A DNA stretch of 64,000 bases from positions 116,988-180,987 of the forward strand of contig NZ_JAMXMX010000015.1 of assembly GCF_024055725.1 (NCBI RefSeq), in the 5' to 3' direction. Below the pieces are notes generated by a model, which was not told the DNA's origin, did not search any database, and saw only the letters and a program-made list of their open reading frames with translations. Every line of letters begins with the position of its first letter. The first letter of the stretch is position 1. The translations under genes were made by a program, and so were the position numbers. This document shows, piece by piece, positions 1-9,105 of this stretch. Source of the DNA: Actinoallomurus spadix (GTDB lineage: Bacteria; Actinomycetota; Actinomycetes; Streptosporangiales; Streptosporangiaceae).

Positions 1-1297
1 TGCTGGAGGCCGCGACGTTCACGGTGAGCGGCTGCGCGGCGGCCGCCGGGCGCGTCCGCCTGGCCGCCGGGTGCCCGCCCCCTCCCCGGGAGACGACGAC
101 GGCGGTCCCGGCCGATCCGACGACGACGGCGCCGGCGATCGCCACCGCCGCCTTGGCACCGGCGCTCGAGAGGAGGCCCTTCGCCGCACCCTGGGCCGCG
201 GCGTGTCCGGCACCGCCCGCCGCGTGCGCCCCACCACCGCCGGCCCCGGCGGCTCCGCCACCGGCTCCCGTGGCCCCGCTGCCGGCCGTGGCCCCCGTTC
301 CGCCGGCGCCACCGCCCGCCGCGCCGCTCGCGGCGGCACCGCTCCCCGCCACCGAACCACCGCCGCCACCCGCGGCGCCGCCGGCGGCGATGCCACCGGC
401 CGGCGCGCCCGAGCCGCTCGCCAGGATCGCCGCGAGGGGGAACAGCGCGGCCAGCCCGGCAGCCGCCTCGGCCAGCCGCCGCCAACCGTCGGATTCCCAG
501 TCCGGCCCGTAGGCGTCCGTGGCCACGTTCTCCAGCTCGGTCACGAACGCCGCCGCACCGACCGGCCGTTCGGCGGGATGCTTGGCCATCCCCCGGGCGA
601 CCAGGCCGCGTACCGCGTCCGGGAGCTCGTGGAGGGGGACCCGCGCGTTGGTGTGCTGGATCCGGTAGGTCTGGGGCGTGTCTCCCTGGAAGGGAGTATG
701 ACCGGTAACACACTCGAAGAAGACGCAGGTCGCCGCGTACACGTCGGTGGCCGGGGCCGCGGGCGCGCCCTGCCACTGCTCCGGCGCCATGTAGGGCGGC
801 GTGCCCAGGATCTCCCCGCTCTGCCCGGATCGCAGCGCGATGCCGAAGTCGATCAGCTTGCTCTGGCCGCCGGCCTGCACCAGGACGTTCTGGGGCTTGT
901 AGTCGCGGTGTACGACGCCGCGCTCGTGCGCGGTCCCCAGCCCGAGGAGGGAGCCCTTGAGCACCGCCAGGGCCGCCTGCGGTTCGAGGGGTGCGTCCCG
1001 GTCGAGGAGTTCGCGCAGCGCGATGCCGTCGACCGCCTCCATCACGATCGCCGCGCCGTCGCCGGACTCGACGAAGTCGTACAGGCGCGCGATGTGCGGG
1101 CTGTCGAGCTGCCGCAGTATCCGCGCCTCGGCCCGGAAGCCACCGACGAACCGCTGATCGGCGAGGAGGTCGGCGGTCAGGTATTTGACCGCCACATGCG
1201 CGCCGGACGCGTCATGCCGGGCGAGCACGACCCGTCCGAAGCCGCCCTTGCCAAGCTCACGCACTTCCGAGTAGCCGGGAAGCGCCCAATCGCCCAA
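1..1297 (-). CDS. Membrane-anchored Ser/Thr protein kinase (3' end outside window)
   Basis: Eukaryote-type Ser/Thr kinase, incomplete because its C-terminus runs off the window edge. The kinase domain covers about residues 8-265: glycine loop GKGGFG (16-21), catalytic Lys38, Glu57, catalytic loop HRDYKPQN (Asp132, Lys134, Asn137), DFG (150-152) and APE (171-173), so all catalytic residues are present. HRDY instead of HRDL is unusual. A Gly/Ala-rich linker (about 295-380) leads to a single membrane segment (about 382-402) and then an external part that is cut off. I chose the TTG start because GGAGGAGG lies about 6 nt upstream and an in-frame stop follows just beyond. Sensor ligand and substrates cannot be predicted. 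Confidence 0.85.
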   Translation of the reverse strand, partial: MGDWALPGYSEVRELGKGGFGRVVLARHDASGAHVAVKYLTADLLADQRFVGGFRAEARILRQLDSPHIARLYDFVESGDGAAIVMEAVDGIALRELLDRDAPLEPQAALAVLKGSLLGLGTAHERGVVHRDYKPQNVLVQAGGQSKLIDFGIALRSGQSGEILGTPPYMAPEQWQGAPAAPATDVYAATCVFFECVTGHTPFQGDTPQTYRIQHTNARVPLHELPDAVRGLVARGMAKHPAERPVGAAAFVTELENVATDAYGPDWESDGWRRLAEAAAGLAALFPLAAILASGSGAPAGGIAAGGAAGGGGGSVAGSGAAASGAAGGGAGGTGATAGSGATGAGGGAAGAGGGGAHAAGGAGHAAAQGAAKGLLSSAGAKAAVAIAGAVVVGSAGTAVVVSRGGGGHPAARRTRPAAAAQPLTVNVAASS

Positions 1298-1381
1298 CTT
1301 CGTCCTCCTCCGTCAAGAGGGGGAAAGTACTGGATACGCACGGTTACTGGAAGCAACGCCACGCGCCATCTGCGATCGACG

Positions 1382-2026
1382 TCAGTCGCGCAGGACGACG
1401 GCCCGCATCCGCGCCTGGTGACGGTCGACGATCCGGCCGAACATCGCCGCCACGCCCTCCTCGCCGAACAGCGCCCCCACCTCGGGATTCTGCTCCGCGA
1501 GCGCGTGGGCCTGGCTCAGCGCCTCACCCACGAGGCGCCGGGCCCACAGCCCCAGCCGGGACGCCAGCCGGGCGTCGTTCTCCGCCGCCGCGCGCAACCG
1601 CTCGGTCAGAATCTCCGCGTGGCCGGAATCGGCCAAGGATTCGTGGACCACCGCACGTGTGCCGGGATCGGCCTTCTCCACGGCCTCACGGTAGAGGTCG
1701 GCCAGGATGGAGTCGGCGACGTACACCTTGGTCAGCGCCTCCATCGCGTCGGCGGGCCGCGCACGCTCGTGGAACGCGCTGATCGCGTCCTGGTAGGGCC
1801 GCATCGCCTCGTACGGGTCCGCACCGGCCTCGATCAGCCGGTCGCGCAGCAGCTCGAACTGGGCGAACGCCCCGGTCGCCAGGCCGGCGAGCACGACCTT
1901 GTCCTCGTAGGAGGCCGCCCGGCCCGCGTCCGCCGCCCGCTGCTCGAACGCGGTCAACCGAACGCACGCCAGCAGTCCGTAGAGGGCGTGTGGCCGGGCG
2001 GAAAAAGGGGGTACGGCCGAAGACAT
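1382..2026 (-). CDS. Ferritin-like fold protein (MiaE-like)
   Basis: All-helical protein of about 214 residues of the actinobacterial ferritin-like group often annotated as tRNA hydroxylase (MiaE)-like. Visible helices follow the pattern ALYGLLACVRLTAFE, then YEDKVVLAGLATGAFAQFELL and later EALTKVYVADSILADLY and SGHAEILTERLRAA. Diiron ligands cannot be assigned with confidence. The gene lies divergently next to the DEAD-box helicase, an arrangement I recall from other actinomycetes. An upstream in-frame start would add 42 residues unlike the family, so the ATG giving MSSAVPP is preferred although its ribosome site is poor. Function is unproven. Confidence 0.7.
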   Translation of the reverse strand: MSSAVPPFSARPHALYGLLACVRLTAFEQRAADAGRAASYEDKVVLAGLATGAFAQFELLRDRLIEAGADPYEAMRPYQDAISAFHERARPADAMEALTKVYVADSILADLYREAVEKADPGTRAVVHESLADSGHAEILTERLRAAAENDARLASRLGLWARRLVGEALSQAHALAEQNPEVGALFGEEGVAAMFGRIVDRHQARMRAVVLRD

Positions 2027-2094
2027 GAAATGAAATCGTACGCCGAAGCGTTGGACTAGGACGGCAGGGGCTTTTGAATCCCGCCCCGGCCAGC

Positions 2095-2155
2095 TACACT
2101 GCGTGTCGAACTGTGACCGGTCGCTGCAGAGCGCGACCCCATACCCGGTCACACC
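2095..2155 (+). promoter_or_regulatory. Helicase 5' leader with 9-bp inverted repeat
   Basis: TGTGACCGG (2112-2120) and CCGGTCACA (2145-2153) are perfect complements separated by 24 nt; the spacer also holds TCGC/GCGA. A weak -10-like TACACT (2095-2100) with TTGAAT 15 nt upstream precedes it. This could be a structured leader of the helicase mRNA or an operator; neither is proven. Confidence 0.3.
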
Positions 2156-2248
2156 CTAGGAAGATTTTGTCGGCTGGTCCCTCCCGCGCGAAGGCGCGAT
2201 CGCATGCGACGACCGGCGGGTGCCGCAGAGCCCTGCCGGAGACGGCGC

Positions 2249-4255
2249 ATGAGGCGCAACCGCGAGACGGCTCGCCGCGCCACCGGTCACGGTGCGCACG
2301 CGGCGTTGAGCGGACCCGCACACTGGAGGCTGAAGGCCCTGACGACGTTTCATGAGCTCGGGATTGTCCCCGAAATAGCAGACGCCCTCGAAACAGAGGG
2401 CATTGTCGAACCGTTCCCGATCCAGCTGCTCGCGATTCCCATCGGTCTCGGCGGGCACGACATCATCGGTCAGGCACGCACGGGCACCGGCAAGACCCTG
2501 GCCTTCGGCATTCCGCTGCTGCAGCGCATCGAGCACGGCGGGAAGAAGCCGCAGGCCCTGGTCATCGTGCCGACGCGTGAGCTGGCCGTCCAGGTCACCG
2601 ACGACCTGACCACCGCCGGCGGCAAGCTCGGCAGCCGGGTCCTTTCGGTGTACGGCGGCCGCGCGTACGAGCCGCAGATCGACGCCCTCAAGAACGGCGT
2701 CGAGGTCGTCGTCGGCACGCCCGGGCGACTGCTCGACCTGGTCAAGCAGAAGTACCTCGACCTGTCCCAGGTCTCGGTGCTCGTCCTGGACGAGGCCGAC
2801 CGCATGCTCGACCTCGGCTTCCTGCCCGACATCGAGCGTCTCGTCGCCAAGGTGCCCGAGCGGCGTCAGACGATGCTGTTCTCGGCCACCATGCCCGGCG
2901 AGATCGTCGCGCTGTCGCGCAAGTACCTCACCCGGCCGACGAACGTACGGGCCGAGTCGCACGATGAGTCCGAGACCACTCCGCAGGTCACGCAGCACGT
3001 CTTCCAGGCACACCAGATGGACAAGCCCGAGCTGCTCGCCCGGGTCCTGCAGGCGCGCGACCGCGGCCTGACCATGGTGTTCTGCCAGACCAAGCGGGCC
3101 TGCGACCGGGTCGCCGAGGACCTCACCCGGCGTGGCTTCGCCGCCGCCGCCGTGCACGGGGACCTCGGGCAGGGGCAGCGGGAGCGCGCCCTGCGAGCCT
3201 TCCGGTCCGGCAAGATCGACGTGCTCGTCGCCACGGACGTGGCGGCGCGCGGCCTCGACGTCGACGACGTCACCCACGTCGTCAACTACGAGTGCCCGGA
3301 CGCCGCCGACACCTACGTGCACCGCATCGGCCGTACCGGCCGCGCGGGCAAGGAGGGCATCGCGGTCACGCTCGTCGACTGGGCGGATCTGCAGCGCTGG
3401 AAGCTGATCAACACCGCGCTCGGCCTGGACTTTGCCGAGCCGGTCGAGACCTACTCCACCTCCGAGCACCTGTACGAGGTGCTGGACATCCCGTCCGACA
3501 TCACCGGCGTCCTGCCGAAGGCGCAGCGGGACCGGGCCGGGCTGGAGGCCGAAGAGGTCGAGGACATCGGCGAGACCGGTCGCAGCCGGTCGCACGGCCG
3601 CCAGGAGGAGCCGCGCCGCCCGGCACGGCAGCGGACCCGCTCCCGGCAGCGCACGCGCAGCGGGCACCCCGTCGACGGCGACGCGGTCACGGCGGAGGAG
3701 ACGGCCCGGCGGCACACGCGCCGGAAGGCGGAGCCGGCGACGCACCCCGCCGAGCCCGCGCCGACCTTCGCCGAGGTGACGGCGCAGGCGCCCGAGGTCG
3801 CCACCGACGCGCAGGAGGCTCCTACGGCCACGCAGGAGGCCCCTGCGACCACGCAGGAGGCTCCTACGACCACGCAGGAGGCTCCTACGACCACGCAGGA
3901 GGTCCCTGCGACCACGCAGGAGGCCATGGCTCCCGCACGCCGTACGCGCCGGCGCGCCGTGGAGACGGGGGACACCGTGTCGGCGACCGAGGCGAGCACC
4001 GAGGTGGTCGAGACGGTCGAGGCGGAGAAGGCTCCCGCGGCGTTCGACACGGACGACGCGGTGCCCGAGGCGCCGGCGGCACGGCCCGAGCCCGCCACGG
4101 CCCCCGTGGTGATCAGCCCGGCGGGCATCCCGATGGTGCAGTTCCTGCCGCCGCCGATCGACGTGACGGACGAGGTGCCGGAGTACGTCGAGCCGGTACG
4201 CCCGGCGGCCAGGAAGAAGCGCCGTACGCGCGGCGGAGCGCGCGAGTCCGTCTGA
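2249..4255 (+). CDS. DEAD-box ATP-dependent RNA helicase
   Basis: RNA helicase of the RhlE/CsdA type, about 668 residues. In order: Q motif FPIQ (about 56-59), Walker A ARTGTGKT (76-83), PTRELA, TPGR, DEAD (181-184), SAT (212-214), ARGLD and HRIGRTGR, so both RecA lobes are complete. A disordered tail of about 250 residues follows, with an Arg-rich part, the 21-bp repeat block and a basic end (RKKRRTRGG) likely to bind RNA. The start is uncertain: this ATG has GGAGA 7 nt upstream, a longer form begins 45 nt earlier, and homology begins only near TTFHELGI. A strong hairpin follows the stop. Probably acts in RNA remodelling, ribosome assembly or mRNA decay. Confidence 0.9.
   Translation: MRRNRETARRATGHGAHAALSGPAHWRLKALTTFHELGIVPEIADALETEGIVEPFPIQLLAIPIGLGGHDIIGQARTGTGKTLAFGIPLLQRIEHGGKKPQALVIVPTRELAVQVTDDLTTAGGKLGSRVLSVYGGRAYEPQIDALKNGVEVVVGTPGRLLDLVKQKYLDLSQVSVLVLDEADRMLDLGFLPDIERLVAKVPERRQTMLFSATMPGEIVALSRKYLTRPTNVRAESHDESETTPQVTQHVFQAHQMDKPELLARVLQARDRGLTMVFCQTKRACDRVAEDLTRRGFAAAAVHGDLGQGQRERALRAFRSGKIDVLVATDVAARGLDVDDVTHVVNYECPDAADTYVHRIGRTGRAGKEGIAVTLVDWADLQRWKLINTALGLDFAEPVETYSTSEHLYEVLDIPSDITGVLPKAQRDRAGLEAEEVEDIGETGRSRSHGRQEEPRRPARQRTRSRQRTRSGHPVDGDAVTAEETARRHTRRKAEPATHPAEPAPTFAEVTAQAPEVATDAQEAPTATQEAPATTQEAPTTTQEAPTTTQEVPATTQEAMAPARRTRRRAVETGDTVSATEASTEVVETVEAEKAPAAFDTDDAVPEAPAARPEPATAPVVISPAGIPMVQFLPPPIDVTDEVPEYVEPVRPAARKKRRTRGGARESV
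3812..3930 (+). repeat. 21-bp in-frame tandem repeat in helicase tail
   Basis: Six near-identical 21-bp units start at 3812, 3833, 3854, 3875, 3896 and 3917 (the last is partial), each encoding seven residues of the form QEAPTTT. Variation is limited to a few bases, so the array is recent or homogenised and its copy number may vary between strains. Confidence 0.85.
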
Positions 4256-4270
4256 CGGACGACCGAAGGA

Positions 4271-4294
4271 GGGGCGTGATCACGATCACGCCCC
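4271..4294 (+). terminator. Intrinsic-type hairpin after helicase gene
   Basis: GGGGCGTGAT and ATCACGCCCC form a perfect 10-bp stem around CACG, 15 nt after the helicase stop, followed by TTATTC. It separates the helicase from the convergent kinase gene. Confidence 0.7.
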
Positions 4295-4354
4295 TTATTC
4301 ATGTTCCGGCCCCGGCGCGGGGCGGATCCGTCGGTCCGCCCTCCGATCCGGGGC

Positions 4355-6181
4355 TCAGTCGCCGCCTTCGAGCCGTGAGATCCGGTAGTCGTCGAAGTCG
4401 ACGACCGTCTGACCACCGTGCGCTCCGCTGCCGCGCATCACCACGAGACCCGTCTGCCCGACCGCCAACGGATCCTGTCCGTCCATGGCCTCGGCGGTGA
4501 GCCGGCCGTTCACCCAGAGGCGGAGGCGGACTTTCGCCCCCTGAGGCTCACACTGGATCATCAAGTGATTCGTGCTCGGCGAGCCGCCCCCGGCGACCGT
4601 GTCCCGATAGCCCCGGACCCGCGGAACCATGGCCAGCGTCCATGAGCCGGCTCTGGTCACCTCGCGGATGAAGGCTTCGTGGCCGTCCGGCCGCACCAGG
4701 AAGACGTAGCCGTCGAGGATCCGGTAGTCCGGCCCTCGGCACCCCAGGCCCATCGCGCCGTCGCCGGGTCCGGCCACGACGGCCGCGTCGACGTCCGCCT
4801 CCAGGCGGGAAGGCAGGTCCTGCGACGGGTACGGCGCGGGCTTCGAATCGTTGTCCGCCCGGCCCTCGGCCGTCATCCGGTAGCGACCCGCGACATAGGA
4901 CGTGTACCTGTCGCGGTCCCAGGTCGGGGCGTCGGGCAAGAAGCTGCTGGTGTAGACGGGGACGGTCCTCGTCGCCCCTCCGAACGGCATCAGCGCGACG
5001 ACCGCACCGATCGCGACGGCGGCCCCGGCGGTGGCCGCGGCGATCCAGGCGATACGCCGGGTCCTGAGGCGGTGCCGCCCCTCGTCTCCTTCCCGCGCCG
5101 GTCCGGCCGGCTCCGTACCCGCGGGCGCCCCCGTCGCGAGGAGGGTGGCGCCCGGATCGGCCGCGGCACCGGGTGACGCCTGCCCGGTCGCCTGCTCCGG
5201 CCGGGGCGCGGTCGCCGCCGGGCCGGTGCTCGGCCGACCGGACGAAAGCTCGGGAAGCCGCCCGGCCGACCGGTCCCCGGCACCCGCGTCGCCCGACGAC
5301 CGCGCCGCGTCACCCGACGGCGGCACTCGGTCGGCCGGTGGCCGCGCCGGATCGGCTCGCACGTGCCCTGTCAGGCCGGACAGCAGTTCCCGTGCCGACG
5401 GGCGCCGCGCCGGGTCCTTGTCGAGCGCCCGCTCCACCAGCGGCCGTACCGCCTCGTCCAGACCGTCGAGCGACGGCTCCTCGTGCATGATCCGGTAAAG
5501 CACGGCCGGCAGTTCTCCGCCGGAGAACGGTGTGCCGCCCGTACCGGCGAAGGCCACCACGGCGCCCCAGGCGAAGATGTCGGACGCCGTCGTCGCGCGC
5601 TTCCCCTGGATGACCTCCGGGGCCATGTAGGCCGGGGTGCCGACGAGCTGCCCCGGCCGAGTCGCCTCGGTCACGCTGTCGAGGGCACGCGCGATGCCGA
5701 AGTCGATGACCCGGGGGCCCATCGGGGCCAGCAGCACGTTCGCGGGCTTGAGGTCTCGGTGCACGATCCCCGCACCGTGGATCGCGCCCAGAGCCGTCGC
5801 CACTCCGACCGCCAGATGGTCGAGGCTCGCTCCGCGCAGCGGCCCCGACTCCCGTACGAACGCGGCGAGGTCGGGCCCGGCCAGGTACTCGGTGACGATG
5901 TAGAGCGGCTCCTCGTCGGTCCGGGCGTCGATCACCGGAGCGGTGCAGAACCGGCGGACCCGGCGGGCGGCCTCCACCTCGCGGCGGAACCGATGACGGA
6001 AGGTGGGATCCTGCGCGAAGTCGACGTTGATCACCTTGACCGCCACGCGCTCGCCGGAGGCGGACTCGGCGAGGTACACCGTGCCCATCCCGCCGTGGCC
6101 GATCACCCCGAGCAGGCGGTACGGCCCCAGCTCCGCCGGATCGGTGGTGGGCAGCGGGCCGATCCGGTCGTCCGCCGACAT
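4355..6181 (-). CDS. Transmembrane Ser/Thr protein kinase with extracytoplasmic domain
   Basis: Full-length eukaryote-type kinase of 608 residues. Kinase domain about 20-275: GHGGMG (28-33), Lys49, HRDLKPAN (Asp143, Lys145, Asn148), DFG (Asp160) and APE (188-190), all canonical. A Pro/Ser/Ala-rich juxtamembrane segment (about 280-370) precedes one membrane helix (about 377-400). The external domain of about 200 residues carries no PASTA repeats; its pattern of short beta strands ending in VVDFDDYRISR resembles a concanavalin/LamG-like sandwich, a tentative reading. It is transcribed convergently with the helicase. Likely a surface sensor kinase whose ligand may be a glycan. Confidence 0.85.
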   Translation of the reverse strand: MSADDRIGPLPTTDPAELGPYRLLGVIGHGGMGTVYLAESASGERVAVKVINVDFAQDPTFRHRFRREVEAARRVRRFCTAPVIDARTDEEPLYIVTEYLAGPDLAAFVRESGPLRGASLDHLAVGVATALGAIHGAGIVHRDLKPANVLLAPMGPRVIDFGIARALDSVTEATRPGQLVGTPAYMAPEVIQGKRATTASDIFAWGAVVAFAGTGGTPFSGGELPAVLYRIMHEEPSLDGLDEAVRPLVERALDKDPARRPSARELLSGLTGHVRADPARPPADRVPPSGDAARSSGDAGAGDRSAGRLPELSSGRPSTGPAATAPRPEQATGQASPGAAADPGATLLATGAPAGTEPAGPAREGDEGRHRLRTRRIAWIAAATAGAAVAIGAVVALMPFGGATRTVPVYTSSFLPDAPTWDRDRYTSYVAGRYRMTAEGRADNDSKPAPYPSQDLPSRLEADVDAAVVAGPGDGAMGLGCRGPDYRILDGYVFLVRPDGHEAFIREVTRAGSWTLAMVPRVRGYRDTVAGGGSPSTNHLMIQCEPQGAKVRLRLWVNGRLTAEAMDGQDPLAVGQTGLVVMRGSGAHGGQTVVDFDDYRISRLEGGD

Positions 6182-6271
6182 CCTCTTCAGGCCCCCGTAT
6201 CACCTCACAGCACAACGATCATGCAGACTAACGGAGACGGAGGTGCGGGCCGACGGAAACGGAGGCGTTCC

Positions 6272-7000
6272 TCAGCCGGCGGTGGACAGGCCGGTCTGAC
6301 GGAGCCGCAGGGCGCAGCGCGGCCGGTCGGTGATGAGGACGGTCACCCGCTCGTCGCCGAGGAACCGCCGCATCCGTGACTCGTCGTTGACCGTCCAGAC
6401 CATGGCCGGAATCCCCAGCCGGCCGCACATCCGCAGCACGGTGGCCCGCGCCAGCCGGCGGTGGACGGCGAGCCAGTCGGCGCCGCACTCGCGCATGCGG
6501 CGCAGCGGGTACAGCTCCTGAATCCGGGTCGGGGCCTTCATCAGCCACGAGACCTCGCGGAGGCTGCGCCCCAGCGACAGAGCGGCGGTCACCTGCGGGA
6601 ACTCCCGTTTGATCCGGGCGATCGAGGAGTCCTCCAGCGTCGTCGCGACGAAGCCCTCCGGACCAAGGGTGTCGAGGGCGAGCGTGATGATCTCCGCCTC
6701 GTCGCCGACCTCCTTGAGGTCGAGGTGCCCCTTCATGCGGCCCGCGATCAGGGACATGACGTCGTGGACGCGCGGCACGCGCAGACCCGCGGCGGCGCAC
6801 AGCTCCTCATAGGTCAGGCCCGCCACGGGGCGGTTCGCGACGCGTTGGTCGTGGAAGACGACGAACTCTCCGTCACAGGTGCGGCGGATGTCGAACTCGA
6901 CGTACTCCGCGCCCGTCGTCAAAGCGCTCTCGTACGCCTCCCAGGTGGCGGCCCGGGCGACCTCGGATCCGCCCTTGTGGGCGGAGACGGCAGCCGTCAT
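6272..7000 (-). CDS. Glycerophosphodiester phosphodiesterase family protein
   Basis: GDPD-type TIM-barrel phosphodiesterase of 242 residues, expected to hydrolyse glycerophosphodiesters to glycerol-3-phosphate and an alcohol. The family signature is visible: His8 (AHKGG, where HRG is usual), Glu35 and Asp37 (EFDIRRT), His50-Asp51, and the C-terminal VWTVNDESRMRRFL and VLITDRP typical of the fold. No signal peptide, so cytoplasmic. The ATG chosen opens directly at the first conserved strand; longer in-frame starts add sequence that overlaps the neighbouring divergent promoter region. The Lys in place of Arg next to the first catalytic His is a mild deviation. Confidence 0.85.
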   Translation of the reverse strand: MTAAVSAHKGGSEVARAATWEAYESALTTGAEYVEFDIRRTCDGEFVVFHDQRVANRPVAGLTYEELCAAAGLRVPRVHDVMSLIAGRMKGHLDLKEVGDEAEIITLALDTLGPEGFVATTLEDSSIARIKREFPQVTAALSLGRSLREVSWLMKAPTRIQELYPLRRMRECGADWLAVHRRLARATVLRMCGRLGIPAMVWTVNDESRMRRFLGDERVTVLITDRPRCALRLRQTGLSTAG

Positions 7001-7091
7001 GCCTTGAGGGTACCTTCGCGAACCCCAGCGGATCACCAGCCAAATCGCTAAGATGGTGTCGATATTGGCATGTGCAAGTAAGCTCCTGCCA

Positions 7092-7961
7092 GTGAGTACG
7101 CCCCGGTTCCTCAGTCTGCCTCCCGGCGTTCGCCGCACGGACATCAACACCTCGCGCGGCACGTTCGCCGTGCTCGAGGCGCTCCCGGGCTCCGGCGTCT
7201 GCGAGCGGGGACCCGCACTGCTGGTGCCCGGCTTCACCGGCAGCAAAGAGGACTTCATCGCGGTGCTGCAGACCCTCGCGGGCGGCGGGCGCCGCGTCGT
7301 CGCGCTCGACATGCGCGGCCAGCACGAGACTCCCGGCCCGGACGATCCGGCGGCCTACACCTGCGCCGAGCTCGGCGCGGACATCGCCGCCGTCATGGAG
7401 CACTTCGACGACCAGGTGCACCTCGTCGGGCACTCCTTCGGCGGTCTCGTGACCCGCGAGGCGGTGATGACCGACCCCGCTCTGCCGGCGTCGTACACGC
7501 TGATGAGCTCGGGGCCGGCCGCGATCGGAGGGTCACGCGAGGTCGAGGCCCGCGTCCTGCTCGCCGCGCTGCCCAAGGTCGGGCTGGAACACCTGTGGGC
7601 GACCCGGATCGAGCCCGAGGTGATCACCAAGGGCGTCGCTCCGGAGATCGTGTCGTTCCTGCACCGGCGGATGTTCATGAACTCCCCCGCGGGCCTGATG
7701 GCCATGGCCCGCGAGGTCCTGTCCAGCCCGGACCGGGTGGACGACCTCGCCAAGGTCACCGAGGACGCCGACCTCCCCGTGCTCGTCCTGTACGGCGAGA
7801 ACGACGACGGCTGGGAGCCCTCCGAACAGGCCGCCATGGCCGAACGCCTGAACGCCCGCAAGGTGGTCATCCCCGGCGCGGCCCACTCTCCCGCCGTCGA
7901 GGCGCCGGAGACCACCGCGAGCGCGCTGACCTCGTTCTGGAACGACGCCGAACGCGCCTGA
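7092..7961 (+). CDS. Alpha/beta hydrolase
   Basis: Serine hydrolase of the alpha/beta fold, 289 residues from the GTG used here. Oxyanion-loop region VPGFTGSKEDF, nucleophile elbow GHSFGG (Ser115), an acid in YGENDDGWEPS and a late catalytic His in PGAAHSPAVE are all in the expected order, so it should be catalytic. Substrate is unknown; esterase, lipase or lactonase activity is possible. The ATG 39 nt upstream is an alternative start. It is divergently transcribed from the GDPD gene with only about 90 nt between them, so the promoters overlap. Confidence 0.8.
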   Translation: MSTPRFLSLPPGVRRTDINTSRGTFAVLEALPGSGVCERGPALLVPGFTGSKEDFIAVLQTLAGGGRRVVALDMRGQHETPGPDDPAAYTCAELGADIAAVMEHFDDQVHLVGHSFGGLVTREAVMTDPALPASYTLMSSGPAAIGGSREVEARVLLAALPKVGLEHLWATRIEPEVITKGVAPEIVSFLHRRMFMNSPAGLMAMAREVLSSPDRVDDLAKVTEDADLPVLVLYGENDDGWEPSEQAAMAERLNARKVVIPGAAHSPAVEAPETTASALTSFWNDAERA

Positions 7962-8058
7962 CCGCCCCCGGCCGGGACCCGTCGCGGAAAGCTCCGAGAC
8001 ACGCTTTGAGACAACAAACGACTGGCGTCTCATGTAACTGAGCACTTACCATGACGGC

Positions 8059-8955
8059 ATGGAAGCGACCGTCCAGCCTCCCCAGAGCGTGACCTGGCAG
8101 GTGCACATCGACCGGTCGATGTGGGTCGGCGGGGTCCGCGGCCTCATGCTGCAGGCGCTGCACCCGATCGCCATGCGCGGAGTCTGGCAGAACAGCGATT
8201 TTCAGAACGACCCGATCGGCCGGCTCCAGCGCACGGCCGACTTCGTCGGCGTGGTCACCTGGGGGACACCCGAAGAGGCCGACCGCATCGGCCGCCGGGT
8301 CAGGGACATCCACCGGGCGCTGCGGATCAAGGACCCGGACACCGGGCGCGTCCACCGCGTCGACGACCCTGAACTCCTGCTGTGGGTGCACTGCGCGGAG
8401 GTCTCCTCCTACCTGGAGGTCGCGCGCCGCTCCGGGCTGCGGCTCACCGACCGGCAGGCCGACCGCTACCTCGCCGAGCAGCGCCGCAGCGCCACCTACG
8501 TCGGCCTGCACGAGGAGGACGTGCCGGGCAGCCTGGCGGAGATGAGGGCGTTCTTCGCGGAGATGCGCCCGCGGCTGAAGGTCACCCCGGAGGCCCGCTC
8601 CACCGTACGCTTCCTGCTGTGGCCGAGGCTGCCCGAAGAGATGCGCTGGCTGTCGGCCGGCAAGCCGATGTACGTTCCGTTCGGCGCGCTCTGCTACTAC
8701 TCCCTCCCCGGCTGGGCCCGGCGGATGTACGGCATCCTGCCCGAGGTCCCGGGCCCGGTCGTGACGGCGGCGCTCAGGTCCTTCCGCCTGGCGGCCAACG
8801 CCCTCCCGGAGAAGGTCCACGATCTGACGTTCCAGCAGGCGACCAAGGACATGCTCGAAGGCGCCCGGCAGCGGCTCGCCGCCGAGGGCTATGACCTCGG
8901 CAAGGGCCTGCAAGGCCTGCGTGACCCCCGCCGCTGGCCGCGAGCCGCCGCCTGA
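8059..8955 (+). CDS. Oxygenase MpaB family protein (DUF2236)
   Basis: 298-residue member of the DUF2236/MpaB-Lcp family, a heme-binding all-helical fold that includes latex-clearing (rubber) oxygenase and fungal MpaB. Typical features are the N-terminal SMWVGGVRGLMLQALHPIAM segment, DFVGVVTWGTPEEAD, and the central LLWVHCAEVSSYLEV with a conserved His thought to ligate heme. No export signal is seen, so cytoplasmic action is expected. Single-gene unit following the hydrolase after about 100 nt. Actual substrate is unknown; many actinomycetes carry several uncharacterised paralogues. Confidence 0.8.
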   Translation: MEATVQPPQSVTWQVHIDRSMWVGGVRGLMLQALHPIAMRGVWQNSDFQNDPIGRLQRTADFVGVVTWGTPEEADRIGRRVRDIHRALRIKDPDTGRVHRVDDPELLLWVHCAEVSSYLEVARRSGLRLTDRQADRYLAEQRRSATYVGLHEEDVPGSLAEMRAFFAEMRPRLKVTPEARSTVRFLLWPRLPEEMRWLSAGKPMYVPFGALCYYSLPGWARRMYGILPEVPGPVVTAALRSFRLAANALPEKVHDLTFQQATKDMLEGARQRLAAEGYDLGKGLQGLRDPRRWPRAAA

Positions 8956-9105
8956 GCCTCCTGCGCGTCCGCGAGCGTTACCAGGTCCTGACGGCCTGCT
9001 CCCGGATCGTACGATCGAGGCCGTGCGCGGCCGCCGGCCGACCCCGCCACCGGCGAACCACGGGACGGCCACCGCCCGACCCGGCCGTCGACCTGCCGTG
9101 GGCGG

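Noticed and set aside
24..512. Pro/Ala-rich frame resembling a secreted protein
   Set aside because: It is the reverse of the Gly/Ala-rich linker and membrane segment of the kinase.
71..2059. Long plus-strand open frame antisense to the first kinase and the ferritin-like gene
   Set aside because: It has no recognisable domain and arises from high-GC codon bias opposite two real genes with clear motifs.
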